A DNA stretch of 64,000 nt from a virus. The notes under the pieces were generated by a model. That model saw only the letters and a list, made by a program, of their open reading frames with translations, made no database searches and was not told where the DNA came from. The position numbers and the translations under genes were made by a program. The DNA is taken from positions 54,269 through 118,268 of the IMG/VR virus record IMGVR_UViG_3300042882_001046; one strand, 5' to 3'. This document shows, one piece after another, positions 38,226 through 47,231 of this stretch. How positions within the stretch are numbered: the first letter of the stretch is position 1; each line of letters starts with the position of its first letter.

Positions 38226-39440
38226 ATGGAAATGAATATAGAAAAAAAATTTAAGGTTGTTGATTCCGTATTTTTTAACGGGGAGATAGATTATTTGCAA
38301 TTCAGATTTACGGAACTAAACAACATGGTAGATTTTTTTATTATCTTAGAAATAACAGGTGAAAATGAAAAAACATCATTATTTGAAAGTAATATAGAAA
38401 AATTTGAATTGTGGAAAGATAAGATAATACATATCAAATCGACTCACCCTTCGGAAGAAACTATTAGTGATATGCTTGAAAAGCATGAATTAAATGAAAA
38501 AAATAACCTTAAAGTTGTACCAATTAAACTTAGTCAAATCCACGATTTATCCGTTTGTCTAATCTCTTTAAATTTAAATTTTGATGATATAATTTTAATT
38601 TCAAACATTGATGAGATTCCGATTCTACCTAAGTCAGAGGTTTTACAATCTTTCCTTTCTTTTGAACCTGTTGTTTTTTTACAAAAAAATTTTTTGTGGA
38701 ATAAAGGTTTTGTTAAGCAAGAGAATCATTTAGGGTCGTTGTGTTTTCAATATTCACATTTTATAACAAACAACCACATTTCCCACATTTTTACTGAAAA
38801 TAGTTCAAGAGAAATAACTTTAAATTTTACTCCAATAAACTCAGGATTTAAATTTGAATTATTCCAAAACTTAGAAAATTCCGTACATAGTATTGCATCA
38901 AAATACGGTCACGATGACCTTGAAAAAATTAATTCAATTGTTTCTAATAGTAGAAATGAGTTAATTTATTATGATTTTAAAACGTTATTAAACCCAATGT
39001 CGTTAGTAAAATATGATGGGGATTTACCAGTATATGTTGATATGTTAGATAGCCAAGAAATTGGTAGGGTATTACCTAAAAAACATTTAGTTGTTGTTGG
39101 GATTGATGCTTCTCAAAATATCGATACTGATAATTTTGAAACAGTGTCTATAATATCCCATACTACTTCAATTGATACGGAACCATATAAACAAGTTTCA
39201 GATAACGTTAAAATACACTACATTCAAATTCCAAACATAAATTATTATGACGTATTAATAGAAGATAATAATTTGAAAAATTTTCAGAAAATGTATGTTT
39301 TAAATGAAATTAAGTCGGTTTTAATTTCATTACACCCATTAGATATTGATATTTTTGAGTTTTATTTTGCTGGTAAAACCATATCATATCCTTGGTCAAT
39401 AATTAAAGATAATTTTATATACGATTTACTACATAAATAA
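38226..39440 (+). CDS. GT17-like glycosyltransferase
   Basis: 404 residues. KVVDSVFFNGEIDYLQFRFTEL, then VDFFIILEITGE, KIIHIK and ILISNIDEIPILP match the start and the D-x-D-like region of family 17 (beta-1,4-GlcNAc-transferase-like) proteins. The C-terminal third is unrecognised and may hold an extra domain. Likely sugar decoration of phage or host surface molecules. Transcribed divergently from the PKHD gene. Confidence 0.72.
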   Translation: MEMNIEKKFKVVDSVFFNGEIDYLQFRFTELNNMVDFFIILEITGENEKTSLFESNIEKFELWKDKIIHIKSTHPSEETISDMLEKHELNEKNNLKVVPIKLSQIHDLSVCLISLNLNFDDIILISNIDEIPILPKSEVLQSFLSFEPVVFLQKNFLWNKGFVKQENHLGSLCFQYSHFITNNHISHIFTENSSREITLNFTPINSGFKFELFQNLENSVHSIASKYGHDDLEKINSIVSNSRNELIYYDFKTLLNPMSLVKYDGDLPVYVDMLDSQEIGRVLPKKHLVVVGIDASQNIDTDNFETVSIISHTTSIDTEPYKQVSDNVKIHYIQIPNINYYDVLIEDNNLKNFQKMYVLNEIKSVLISLHPLDIDIFEFYFAGKTISYPWSIIKDNFIYDLLHK

Positions 39441-39472
39441 AAAACCCCTCTTTTGGAGGGGATTTTTTTATT
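39441..39472. terminator. Bidirectional terminator
   Basis: AACCCCTC-TTTTG-GAGGGGATT with A-run left and T-run right, between convergent genes. Confidence 0.75.
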
Positions 39473-40505
39473 TTATAATTTTCATTCTGTTCATCATTTC
39501 CATTACTTTGTTCTTTTGTGAGATAAAAGACTCTTGTAAATCTTCGTCAACCTCATCCCAATCACCTGTGTAAGATTTGATTTCTTCCCACGATTTGTCT
39601 CTCGGGTCAAATTTGCCAAAATCAATTTCTAACTCATCTTCTTCAAAGTCGTCATCATCTCTTTTTCTTCTTTGTTCTTCAACTTCGTTTTCATTGTATG
39701 ATGAACGTTGGTAAGGTCCTGCCTTTCCTGGTCCTTCACTATCAAAGTCATAAGCACTTTCCATGTCACCATAAATTCCTTGAGAACCTGATACATCTAC
39801 TTCGTCCATTTCTGATTCCGCCCACGCAGATTCCATAGTTTCATACTCTTCATCACAATCTAAACATTGTTCGTCCATTTCTTCAGTTGGATAGACATCT
39901 CCTCCCGCCATTGGTCCGTCAGAAATGAAATCATATGCTGGGTCAATGTTACTTAAGTCCATATCAGGGGCGTTTCCACCACCAGTATATCCTTGTTCGT
40001 CCATTTCTTCACCTGATTCAATATCTTCAAATCCATCATCTTCATTGTCCGTATTTTCATATTCATCTTCTTTGTAAAGATTTTTATGCATACCTTCAAA
40101 CGTATCAACATCATTAGATGGTCCTTCAATGTAATCAAACCCACCTGTTGGGTCTAAATCTTGTTCATCATAGATATCATCTAAATGTCCAGTTTCTTCT
40201 TCCATGTAACCCGAACCACATTCATTACAAACACCTTCTTCCATGTAACCCGAACCACATTCTGAACACATTTGTTTTTCTTCAACTTGTTCATTGATTC
40301 CCATGTTTGTGTATTTCTTAACTTCACCTTTATTGTTTACAACCATACCGTCTTTATCACCAGCAAAATCATACACGTACAAAGGTTGTGTATTTGAAAC
40401 TTGTGGCTGCATTGTTTGGTATCCGTTATATAAACTTTTATGTTGGTTCAAGATGTCTGACTTCTCAGTTGCAGACAATTGACCTAATCCAAAGTATCCT
40501 CTCAT
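39468..40505 (-). CDS. Acidic putative virion protein with zinc-ribbon-like repeats, 345 aa
   Basis: The N-terminal motif ATEKSDILNQHKSLYNGYQ resembles that of the 33371 protein. GINEQVEE follows, then MCSECGSGYMEEGVCNECG, a duplicated CxxCGSGYMEE unit that could bind zinc. The long middle is extremely acidic (D/E/G repeats such as DFDSEGPGKAG), and the end KFDPRDKSWEEIKSYTG precedes a helix. An acidic scaffold-like or internal head protein is possible; unproven. Confidence 0.55.
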   Translation of the reverse strand: MRGYFGLGQLSATEKSDILNQHKSLYNGYQTMQPQVSNTQPLYVYDFAGDKDGMVVNNKGEVKKYTNMGINEQVEEKQMCSECGSGYMEEGVCNECGSGYMEEETGHLDDIYDEQDLDPTGGFDYIEGPSNDVDTFEGMHKNLYKEDEYENTDNEDDGFEDIESGEEMDEQGYTGGGNAPDMDLSNIDPAYDFISDGPMAGGDVYPTEEMDEQCLDCDEEYETMESAWAESEMDEVDVSGSQGIYGDMESAYDFDSEGPGKAGPYQRSSYNENEVEEQRRKRDDDDFEEDELEIDFGKFDPRDKSWEEIKSYTGDWDEVDEDLQESFISQKNKVMEMMNRMKIIK

Positions 40506-40676
40506 AGTTTTTAGTTTTCTTAATAAATAGTTTTGTTTTTTAATTTATTTCGTTTGACATTATTCAGAACTAATTCTATTATTTGTTGAGACAAGTGAGA
40601 CCCGTATTTCATTCGATAGTATCTTGGTAATTTATTTATCGCCTTAATCTACACGGTCCACTTGTTTCTTTTTTAT

Positions 40677-40931
40677 ATGACTATTAACAACTATGATATT
40701 GACCAATATGCGGAAGGAGCCATCATTCTTGATGGACTTGATGATGCCATTATCGGTATTGTTGAGGAGTTTGGTAATGGTCCTCGTATCCTATATTCAA
40801 AAAACAAAATTCTTAACATTTTGTGTGAAAGAGACCTGATGACAATGGGAGAGGCTGAAGAATTTTTTGACTACAATATTATCGGTCTTTACGCTGGAGA
40901 ACAAAATCCTGTTTTTTTAGTTTCAGAATAA
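40677..40931 (+). CDS. Conserved phage hypothetical protein, 84 aa
   Basis: Start at ATG 40677 (MTINNYDIDQYAEGAIILDG); an upstream TTG is less likely. The protein (GIVEEFGNGPRILYSKNKIL; MGEAEEFFDYNIIGLYAGE) belongs to a small family seen in many phages, function unknown. The 171-bp gap upstream (40506-40676) is AT-rich, holds no ORF and only a weak TATCTTGG promoter-like box. Confidence 0.65.
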   Translation: MTINNYDIDQYAEGAIILDGLDDAIIGIVEEFGNGPRILYSKNKILNILCERDLMTMGEAEEFFDYNIIGLYAGEQNPVFLVSE

Positions 40932-40940
40932 TTTTTTTAT

Positions 40941-40948
40941 TATCTTTG
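40941..40948 (+). promoter_or_regulatory. TATCTTTG box 4 nt before start (leaderless)
   Basis: TATCTTTG-CTCT-ATG; perfect -7 box. Confidence 0.7.
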
Positions 40949-40952
40949 CTCT

Positions 40953-41627
40953 ATGATAAAAGTAGACGTAAATAGCAAAGGTCGGCCAGAGAACAATGTT
41001 TGGATATTCTCTGACCCTCACTATAACCACAAGAATATATGTCGTGGTGTAACCAATTGGAAAACTTCTGATGGTGAAATCCCTATTGCTCAAACCCGTG
41101 ATTTTCCAACCATAGAAAAAATGAACGCAGCAATTGTTAATAACATTAACAACTGTGCAATGCCTGACGATACACTAATATGTCTTGGTGATTGGTCTTT
41201 TGGTGGGTTTGAAAGTATCCGCGAGTTCTGGGATAGAATTATGTGTAAAAATATTCACTTAATTCTTGGTAATCACGACCACCACATCGATAGAAATAGA
41301 GACGGGTCCCAAGGACTTTTTAAAAGTGTTTCTCACTACAATACTCTTGAGATGGGTCAGTTTAAGTTCCGTTTGATGCACTATCCTATTAGTTCATGGG
41401 ATGGTCTTAATAAAGGTGTTATGCACTTACACGGACACTGTCACTTACCAACAAATTTAAGATTTGGTAAAGGACAAAGAATGGATGTCGGTATGGACGG
41501 ACACCCTGAATTCAGACCTTACAATGTTATGGATGAAGTGGTACCATTACTTAGACATAGAGAAAAATTATCAGAAATGCCAAATGACCACCATTTAGAT
41601 GACCTTGTAAATAAAGACAATGGATAA
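40953..41627 (+). CDS. Calcineurin-like metallophosphoesterase (A)
   Basis: 224 residues. WIFSDPHYNHKN (D-x-H), LICLGDWSFGG (GD), LILGNHDHH (GNHD) and MHLHGHCH (GHxH) are the complete two-metal set. This short form is widespread in phages and plasmids. Probable phosphodiesterase on nucleotides or RNA ends; substrate unknown. First gene of a plus-strand operon with several 4-8 nt overlaps running to about 43 kb. Confidence 0.88.
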   Translation: MIKVDVNSKGRPENNVWIFSDPHYNHKNICRGVTNWKTSDGEIPIAQTRDFPTIEKMNAAIVNNINNCAMPDDTLICLGDWSFGGFESIREFWDRIMCKNIHLILGNHDHHIDRNRDGSQGLFKSVSHYNTLEMGQFKFRLMHYPISSWDGLNKGVMHLHGHCHLPTNLRFGKGQRMDVGMDGHPEFRPYNVMDEVVPLLRHREKLSEMPNDHHLDDLVNKDNG

Positions 41628-41985
41628 GTCAGTCAAATTGTTTTATAAACCACCCAAAGACGAGTGTTTTGAGGAGTTAAAATCTCTTTGCATTCGTTTT
41701 TGGAATGTGTTTCCAGGATTTGCGGTTTGGGATGAAGAACATCATAAATTACAACGTGAATATGCAAAATCTAAAATTGACGAAATAAAAGATTTAAAAA
41801 ACGAGGGGTCTAATTTTGTAATGATGGTTCAAATGATTCATCAAAATAGTAGAGAACATCTTTCAAAATTCCTATCTTTGGAGACTCGTAATGAAATTAG
41901 TATGAGGATATATGGGTGGGAAAAAGAAAACGAGTTTGACCCTTTCAATATTTGGAAAATAGAAAACAATATACGCGATGCCTAA
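41620..41985 (+). CDS. Hypothetical protein, 121 aa
   Basis: Helical and charged (FEELKSLCIRFWNVFPGFAVWDEEHHKL). Overlaps both neighbours by 8 nt, indicating a tightly coupled operon. No family recognised. Confidence 0.6.
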   Translation: MDKSVKLFYKPPKDECFEELKSLCIRFWNVFPGFAVWDEEHHKLQREYAKSKIDEIKDLKNEGSNFVMMVQMIHQNSREHLSKFLSLETRNEISMRIYGWEKENEFDPFNIWKIENNIRDA

Positions 41986-42181
41986 TAAAATAATTTGTGT
42001 CGAATTAAACGACAAACAACAAAAAATGTACGAAGAATGGTTGTCTCATCTGAAGGCTTTGTATGGTGAATACGGTTCTTTGACTTGGAAAATTACTCCA
42101 ACAGGGATTGGAGAAGGGATTTACGTTTACAGCGAAAAAGCAAGGGTAGAATTAGATTTAACCGATATAGATTCTTGGTAG
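41978..42181 (+). CDS. Hypothetical protein, 67 aa
   Basis: Small alpha/beta protein (ICVELNDKQQKMYEEWLSHLK; GIYVYSEKARVELDLTDID). Starts within the previous gene and ends 1 nt before the kinase gene. Function unknown. Confidence 0.58.
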   Translation: MPNKIICVELNDKQQKMYEEWLSHLKALYGEYGSLTWKITPTGIGEGIYVYSEKARVELDLTDIDSW

Positions 42182-42182
42182 T

Positions 42183-42593
42183 ATGGAAAAAAATTTATAT
42201 ATTATAAGGGGAGTTCCTGGAAGTGGTAAATCCACTTTCGCGAAGTCTATTGCCAAACCTTGGCAAATTTTTGAGGCCGACCAATTTTTTATGAAACATG
42301 GAAAATATGATTTTGACTTCACAAAACTTAGGTTGGCACATGAATCCTGCAAACGTAGAGTTCATTATTGGATGCACCCTGGTTTGTTTAATTGGTTATT
42401 TTTTCGTAATATTGTGGTGTCAAACACATTTACTCAAGAATGGGAGATGAAGTTTTACCAAATAATTGCAAAGAAATACGGTTATAAGGTAACAACTATT
42501 ATTGTTGAAAATAGGCATGGGGGGAACAATGAACATGGGGTTCCTAATGAAAAAATTCAACAAATGAAAGACAGATTTGAAATTAAACTTTAA
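42183..42593 (+). CDS. P-loop kinase (T4 Pnkp/AAA_33-like)
   Basis: 136 residues. IIRGVPGSGKSTFAKSIA is the Walker A, EADQFFM the conserved acid, and NTFTQEWEM plus a C-terminal ENRHGGNNEHGVP segment complete the AAA_33/NEDD4BP2-like polynucleotide-kinase pattern. It lacks a phosphatase domain. It lies 475 nt upstream of an RNA ligase, so 5'-end RNA repair is plausible. Confidence 0.8.
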   Translation: MEKNLYIIRGVPGSGKSTFAKSIAKPWQIFEADQFFMKHGKYDFDFTKLRLAHESCKRRVHYWMHPGLFNWLFFRNIVVSNTFTQEWEMKFYQIIAKKYGYKVTTIIVENRHGGNNEHGVPNEKIQQMKDRFEIKL

Positions 42594-42604
42594 AATAAAA
42601 TAAA

Positions 42605-42826
42605 ATGCAGACACTCGTATTTAACACAAAAACCAAGACAGTGGTCGTTTATGAAGGCGTACCAGAAGAGTCAAAAATAATCCACACATTTAACGATGTT
42701 CCAACCGTATCTGTTGCCGTAGCACATTATGAGGTAAAGGCAAAAGTGATGATTAATGAAATTGAAAACAGAGTACCTGTTGCCAGATTTCCAATTTCTA
42801 ACACAAACATGTTAATTCAAAATTAA
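42605..42826 (+). CDS. Hypothetical protein, 73 aa
   Basis: Small beta-rich protein (TLVFNTKTKTVVVYEGVPEES; HYEVKAKVMINEIENRVPVA). This pattern recurs in phages near nucleotide genes; function unknown. Confidence 0.55.
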   Translation: MQTLVFNTKTKTVVVYEGVPEESKIIHTFNDVPTVSVAVAHYEVKAKVMINEIENRVPVARFPISNTNMLIQN

Positions 42827-42829
42827 TAT

Positions 42830-43051
42830 ATGAAAGAGAAAATCAAAAATGGTTTAAAAATCCTATTTTCAGTATTGGGTGTTGTGGCAATTTTTGATTG
42901 GATTATTGCACCTGGACTAACATCTCAAAGTATAACAATTAACATTTTATCATTTATATTGTCAGGTATTGTTTCAACAATAGTTGGGGTCATTATTTGG
43001 AATGAAATAACTGAAAACCAAGAAGATGATAAAGATGGAAAAATATATTAA
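42830..43051 (+). CDS. Small two-TM membrane protein, 73 aa
   Basis: Hydrophobic helices at about 9-28 and 36-56, then an acidic tail (NEITENQEDDKDGK). No family recognised. Confidence 0.55.
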   Translation: MKEKIKNGLKILFSVLGVVAIFDWIIAPGLTSQSITINILSFILSGIVSTIVGVIIWNEITENQEDDKDGKIY

Positions 43052-43067
43052 TATTCAATAATAAAAA

Positions 43068-44129
43068 GTGGTATTCGATATAGACATATTAAATGATTAC
43101 ATAGAGAAGGGGTTGGTGGTTAAAAATGACCACCCAACCCTTCCTTTATCTATATACAACTATTCTCGTACTACTCAGTATGAAGGTAAATGGGACAATA
43201 TAACCAAAAGTTGCCGAGGGCTGATATTGGATAGAGAAGGAAATGTTGTCGCAAAATCATTTGATAAGTTTTTTAATCTTGAGGAGCACAATCCTGAAGA
43301 AATACCAAACGAAGAATTTGAAGTTTACGAAAAACTTGATGGTTCATTAGGAATATTGTTTTGGTACCAAGGTAAATGGATACTTGCAAGTAAGGGTTCT
43401 TTTATTTCCGACCAAGCAATTAAGGGAAAAAACATATTGAATTCAAAATACAACGTAGAACCAATACCTAAAGGATATACCACTTTGGTTGAGATAATAT
43501 ACCCTGAGAATCGTATAGTTTGTAGCTACGGAAATGATGAAGTTTTAGTTGTTTTATCTATGGTAAGTAACGCTTCAGGTAAAGAACTTGATTACGATTC
43601 TCTTCTAAAAATAAATGAAGAAACTGGCCTTCCTGTTATAAAAAAATATGACGGAATTCAAGATTATAAGACCCTAAAAACTTTAATATCTAAAGATAGA
43701 GAAGGATATGTTGTTCGTTTCAGAAACGGTTTTAGAATAAAGATAAAAGGTGATGAATATGTTCGTCTTCATAGAATACTTACTGGATTTTCTAACGTAG
43801 ATATATGGGAATACCTTAAAGACAAAAAAGATTTAAACGAACTTTTAGACAAAGTTCCTGACGAATTTGATGCATGGGTTAGAAATACAGTAAACGAATT
43901 AAATTCACAATTTGAGGGTATAGAAAAAGAATATCAGTGGATTTTTAAGGTAACTAAACGAGTTGAAGGTATTGAAGACAGAAAAATATTTGCAGAATAC
44001 GCAATGAGATATAAAAACCCATCAATTTTATTTTCAATGTTAGATAATAAAAATTATGATGAAATAATTTGGAAGTTAATAAGACCACAATATTCAAAAC
44101 CGTTTTGGCAAAAAGAAGATGAATCATGA
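43068..44129 (+). CDS. T4 Rnl1-like RNA ligase
   Basis: 353 residues from GTG 43068 (no in-frame ATG fits). YEKLDGSLGILF is nucleotidyltransferase motif I with adenylated Lys89; TTLVEIIYPENRIV (motif III-IIIa), REGYVVRF (motif IV) and FRIKIKGDEY (motif V, K-x-K) follow in order. The upstream SCRGLILDREG is the family's substrate-loop region. It joins 3'-OH and 5'-P RNA ends, classically to repair tRNA cut by host anticodon nucleases. The next gene overlaps by 4 nt. Confidence 0.93.
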   Translation: MVFDIDILNDYIEKGLVVKNDHPTLPLSIYNYSRTTQYEGKWDNITKSCRGLILDREGNVVAKSFDKFFNLEEHNPEEIPNEEFEVYEKLDGSLGILFWYQGKWILASKGSFISDQAIKGKNILNSKYNVEPIPKGYTTLVEIIYPENRIVCSYGNDEVLVVLSMVSNASGKELDYDSLLKINEETGLPVIKKYDGIQDYKTLKTLISKDREGYVVRFRNGFRIKIKGDEYVRLHRILTGFSNVDIWEYLKDKKDLNELLDKVPDEFDAWVRNTVNELNSQFEGIEKEYQWIFKVTKRVEGIEDRKIFAEYAMRYKNPSILFSMLDNKNYDEIIWKLIRPQYSKPFWQKEDES

Positions 44130-44326
44130 AATCAGAATTAGAAAAAATAATAGAAAAAAACATAGTCCACAATAGTTTTTTAGACAAACAATCAGTTGAA
44201 AAATGTGTTGAGGAATCTTATAATTTAGGGGTTAATGACGTGTTAGGTTGGTTATCCAAAATGGATTACCTATCTGACAACGTCAAGTACATAATTGAAG
44301 AATGGAACAACCAACATAAATCATGA
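44126..44326 (+). CDS. Hypothetical protein, 66 aa
   Basis: Helical (SVEKCVEESYNLGVNDVLGWLSKMD), ATGA-coupled to the RNA ligase gene and to the next ORF. A small phage accessory protein of unknown function. Confidence 0.55.
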   Translation: MKSELEKIIEKNIVHNSFLDKQSVEKCVEESYNLGVNDVLGWLSKMDYLSDNVKYIIEEWNNQHKS

Positions 44327-44487
44327 CAAACGAAGAAATTGTTGAAGAACTGCTTCACGAGGCAGAACAATTGAAATTAAGAATAGAGGTGTTAGACCTT
44401 GCTACTAAAATAAAAGAAGTATCTCCAAATATGTCTTTTTTAGAATCATTGGAGCACGCAATGAAACACATAAAAGAACACGTTTAA
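44323..44487 (+). CDS. Small helical protein, 54 aa
   Basis: MTNEEIVEELLHEAEQLKLR... ends HAMKHIKEHV. It starts at ATGA overlapping the upstream stop and ends 2 nt before the thymidylate synthase start. The position fills the operon exactly, so it is likely real. Confidence 0.6.
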   Translation: MTNEEIVEELLHEAEQLKLRIEVLDLATKIKEVSPNMSFLESLEHAMKHIKEHV

Positions 44488-44489
44488 TT

Positions 44490-45722
44490 ATGAATAACAT
44501 AGATAAAAAATATACGGAGCTTCTTCAAGACATTCTTGACAACGGAGTAGAAAAGAAAGACCGAACTGGAACAGGGACCCTTTCGGTTTTTGGTAGACAA
44601 ATCAGACATAAAATGTCTGAAGGGTTTCCATTACTTACCACAAAAAAAATGGCTTGGAATTCGATTGTTACCGAGCTTTTGTGGTTTTTAAGAGGAGAAA
44701 CAAATATTAAATTCTTGTTAGACTACGACTGTCATATATGGGATGGGGATGCATACAAAAGATATGAAAGGTCTCGTACTTGGGAATTGCAAGAAACTCC
44801 AACAATGAGTGAGTTTATCAAAAAAATAAAAGAGGACGAATTGTTTAGAAAAACATGGGGAGAATTGGGTCCAATTTATGGTAAACAATGGAGGCATTGG
44901 GAAAATGAAGTGGTTAATTATGCGGGTATGAAATATGATAGGGAACATATCGACCAAATTAAAAACTTAATTGATGAACTTAAAACAAACCCTGATTCAA
45001 GACGATTAATGGTTAATGCGTGGAATGTTGGAGAGTTAGACCAAATGGTTCTTCCTCCTTGTCATTATGGGTTTCAGGTTTACACAAGAGAGTTGAGATA
45101 CAAAGAAAGATATGATTATTGGTTTTCCAGAAACTATGAAACAGGGATGGAGAAAAACTATAATCTAATTCCCGATATGGAAAACCCATATTATGAGCCA
45201 ACACCAAAACGTGCAATTTCTTTAATATGGAACCAACGTTCTGTGGACACATTTTTGGGATTACCTTTTAATATTGCATCATACGCCTTGTTATTAGAAA
45301 TTATCGCCAAAGAGGTTGGAATGATTCCCGATGAATTAATTGGCAATCTTGGTGACACTCACTTATATTTGAATCATATTGAACAAGCAAAAGAACAAAT
45401 AGGAAGACCATTAACATTTGATGAGAGATATTCAATGTATACTGGCGATAATAAAACTTGGGAAGATGGTGGAGGAAATGCTTGGGGTAAAATAAACGGA
45501 TTAGATATTATGGACGACGCTGGAATCCCAACTCGAACTAGACAACCATTTAAATTACCAAGATTAAAAATTACAGAAAGAAATTGGTACCAACACGAAT
45601 TAGTTAAGGAACATTTAGGTGAAAAAACTTTAGATGAGAAAATCAAAAGTTATCGACCTGATTGTTTTGAACTAATCAATTATCAATCACACCCAAAAAT
45701 TAAAGCTCCTTTATCAAACTAA
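44490..45722 (+). CDS. thyA-like: Thymidylate synthase
   Basis: 410 residues against about 264 for E. coli ThyA; extra length lies mainly in two internal segments (about 85-130 and 205-245). DRTGTGTLSVFG, LLWFLRGETNI, LPPCHYGFQVY (catalytic Cys191), NQRSVDTFLGLPFNIASYAL and GDTHLYLNH are conserved. The Asn in FNIAS indicates dUMP rather than dCMP as substrate, so a hydroxymethylase is unlikely. It makes dTMP for phage DNA. Confidence 0.95.
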   Translation: MNNIDKKYTELLQDILDNGVEKKDRTGTGTLSVFGRQIRHKMSEGFPLLTTKKMAWNSIVTELLWFLRGETNIKFLLDYDCHIWDGDAYKRYERSRTWELQETPTMSEFIKKIKEDELFRKTWGELGPIYGKQWRHWENEVVNYAGMKYDREHIDQIKNLIDELKTNPDSRRLMVNAWNVGELDQMVLPPCHYGFQVYTRELRYKERYDYWFSRNYETGMEKNYNLIPDMENPYYEPTPKRAISLIWNQRSVDTFLGLPFNIASYALLLEIIAKEVGMIPDELIGNLGDTHLYLNHIEQAKEQIGRPLTFDERYSMYTGDNKTWEDGGGNAWGKINGLDIMDDAGIPTRTRQPFKLPRLKITERNWYQHELVKEHLGEKTLDEKIKSYRPDCFELINYQSHPKIKAPLSN

Positions 45723-45943
45723 TGGAATACGAAATTATACTACCCGAAATAATCGGTGACGAATGGCATAACATTGGAATTGATTTTGCCCCTCAAACAA
45801 TTACTGGAGTTATCCGAGGTGAAAATGTGGATAAAACAATTATCGATTTGAAAAAATATTGTCTTTCATTAGATAATCGCTATTTGAAAGAATATAAAAT
45901 AATAAAGAAAGAAGATAAAACGATAATTCAAATTACTGTTTAA
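45722..45943 (+). CDS. Hypothetical protein, 73 aa
   Basis: Small alpha/beta protein (IILPEIIGDEWHNIGIDFAPQ; IIDLKKYCLSLDNRYLKEY). Shares 1 nt with both neighbours (TAATG junctions), so translation is coupled to thymidylate synthase and the nucleotidyltransferase. Unknown. Confidence 0.58.
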   Translation: MEYEIILPEIIGDEWHNIGIDFAPQTITGVIRGENVDKTIIDLKKYCLSLDNRYLKEYKIIKKEDKTIIQITV

Positions 45944-46371
45944 TGAAAAAATACGGAATAACCTCAATGTATGGAAACCCTATCCATCCAGGACATATCG
46001 AATGTCTTATGTTGTCCAAAGAACTTGTGGACGAATTATGGGTAATCGTAAATAACGATAAACAGGCTGAATTAAAGAGAGGGGTTCCTTCCTTTCAAGA
46101 TGAGGAATATCGTAAAGTGGTTATTGAATCAATTAGATACGTTGACCATGCAGAAATCGCTATTGACCAAGATGGTAGTGTTTGTGAAACAATTAAATTA
46201 TTCCACAATAAAATTAAATCATTAGACTCTGAGTCTGAAATCATCTTCACAAAGGGTGGAGACCGATTCGCAAATGAAATCCCTGAGAAAGTAGTTTGTG
46301 ATTCATTAGCTATAAAAATAGTTGATGGGTTAGGATTAAAAACTCACAACTCAAGTGACATGATTAAGTAA
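45943..46371 (+). CDS. Cytidylyltransferase-like nucleotidyltransferase
   Basis: 142 residues. GNPIHPGHIECLMLS is the HxGH motif of the cytidylyltransferase (TagD/RfaE-C) family, and FTKGGDRFANEIPE the region before the usual ISSS/T-like end (NSSDM). Likely activates a sugar or polyol phosphate with NTP. It opens a sugar cassette with the epimerase and cupin genes. Confidence 0.82.
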   Translation: MKKYGITSMYGNPIHPGHIECLMLSKELVDELWVIVNNDKQAELKRGVPSFQDEEYRKVVIESIRYVDHAEIAIDQDGSVCETIKLFHNKIKSLDSESEIIFTKGGDRFANEIPEKVVCDSLAIKIVDGLGLKTHNSSDMIK

Positions 46372-46376
46372 AAACT

Positions 46377-47231
46377 ATGAAAAAAATTTTAGTAACGGGT
46401 GGTAATGGATTTATCGGTAGTAATTTAATTAAGAGATTAGTTAGTGAAGGTCATAACGTAGTGTCATTAGATGACTTATCAACAGGTTTGAAAGAATATG
46501 AAGTTAAAGGATGTAGTTACTCGTATGGCGACATTGAACAACTTTTATATTGGAAAAATGATAACTTTGATTTGTGTTACCATCTTGCTGCGTTGTCTCG
46601 AATCCAAACTTCATTTGATGACCCAATGGAAAACTTCAGAGTAAACGCGGGAGGTACTCAAACTGTTGCTCAATGGGCAAAAGAAAATAATGTTAAAGTA
46701 GTTTATGCTGGTTCATCATCTCGTTGGTGTAATCCTCAAACTTCTCCTTACGCAACAAGTAAAAAAATTGGTGAGGACATTCTTAAGATGTACAGGACGG
46801 CATATAATTGTGATTTTGAAATTTGTAGATTCTATAATGTTTATGGTCCAAACGAATTAGTCGACAGTAAGATGGCGGCGGTTATTGGAATTTGGAGATA
46901 TCAAATTAATAATGGATTACCAATTACAATAGTTGGTGATGGTAACCAACGTAGAGACTTTACCCATGTTGAAGACATTGTAGATGGTCTATATAGAGTT
47001 GGCATGTCTTCAGAAAAACATGAGGACGCTTGGGAATTAGGAACAGGGGTTAATTACTCAGTAAATGAAGTTTATGAAATGATGGTAGAAAGATTTGGTG
47101 AGATTAAAAAAATCCATATTCCTGACCAAGCGGGAAACTATCCTTCAACACTAAGAGAAAATTTTGACACATTGGCCCGATTGGGGTGGAGTCCATCAGA
47201 TAAATTAAAATTATATATTCAATCATTATGA
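46377..47231 (+). CDS. NAD-dependent sugar epimerase/dehydratase (extended SDR)
   Basis: 284 residues. VTGGNGFIGSNL is the NAD-binding TGxxGxxG, HLAALS follows, AGSSSR carries the Ser, and SPYATSKKIGED the YxxxK pair. RFYNVYGP and RRDFTHVEDI are standard for UDP-sugar epimerases/dehydratases. It should act on a nucleotide sugar. It overlaps the cupin gene by ATGA. Confidence 0.9.
   Translation: MKKILVTGGNGFIGSNLIKRLVSEGHNVVSLDDLSTGLKEYEVKGCSYSYGDIEQLLYWKNDNFDLCYHLAALSRIQTSFDDPMENFRVNAGGTQTVAQWAKENNVKVVYAGSSSRWCNPQTSPYATSKKIGEDILKMYRTAYNCDFEICRFYNVYGPNELVDSKMAAVIGIWRYQINNGLPITIVGDGNQRRDFTHVEDIVDGLYRVGMSSEKHEDAWELGTGVNYSVNEVYEMMVERFGEIKKIHIPDQAGNYPSTLRENFDTLARLGWSPSDKLKLYIQSL

Noticed and set aside
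40506-40676. A regulatory RNA in the 171-bp gap
   Set aside because: Only weak inverted repeats (CGATA/TATCG) and one imperfect promoter-like box were seen; no stem comparable with the other RNA candidates.
44490-45722. dCMP or dUMP hydroxymethylase instead of thymidylate synthase
   Set aside because: The substrate-selecting Asn in FNIAS is kept as in dUMP-specific thymidylate synthase. A hydroxymethylase would be needed elsewhere to support 5-hydroxymethyl base modification.
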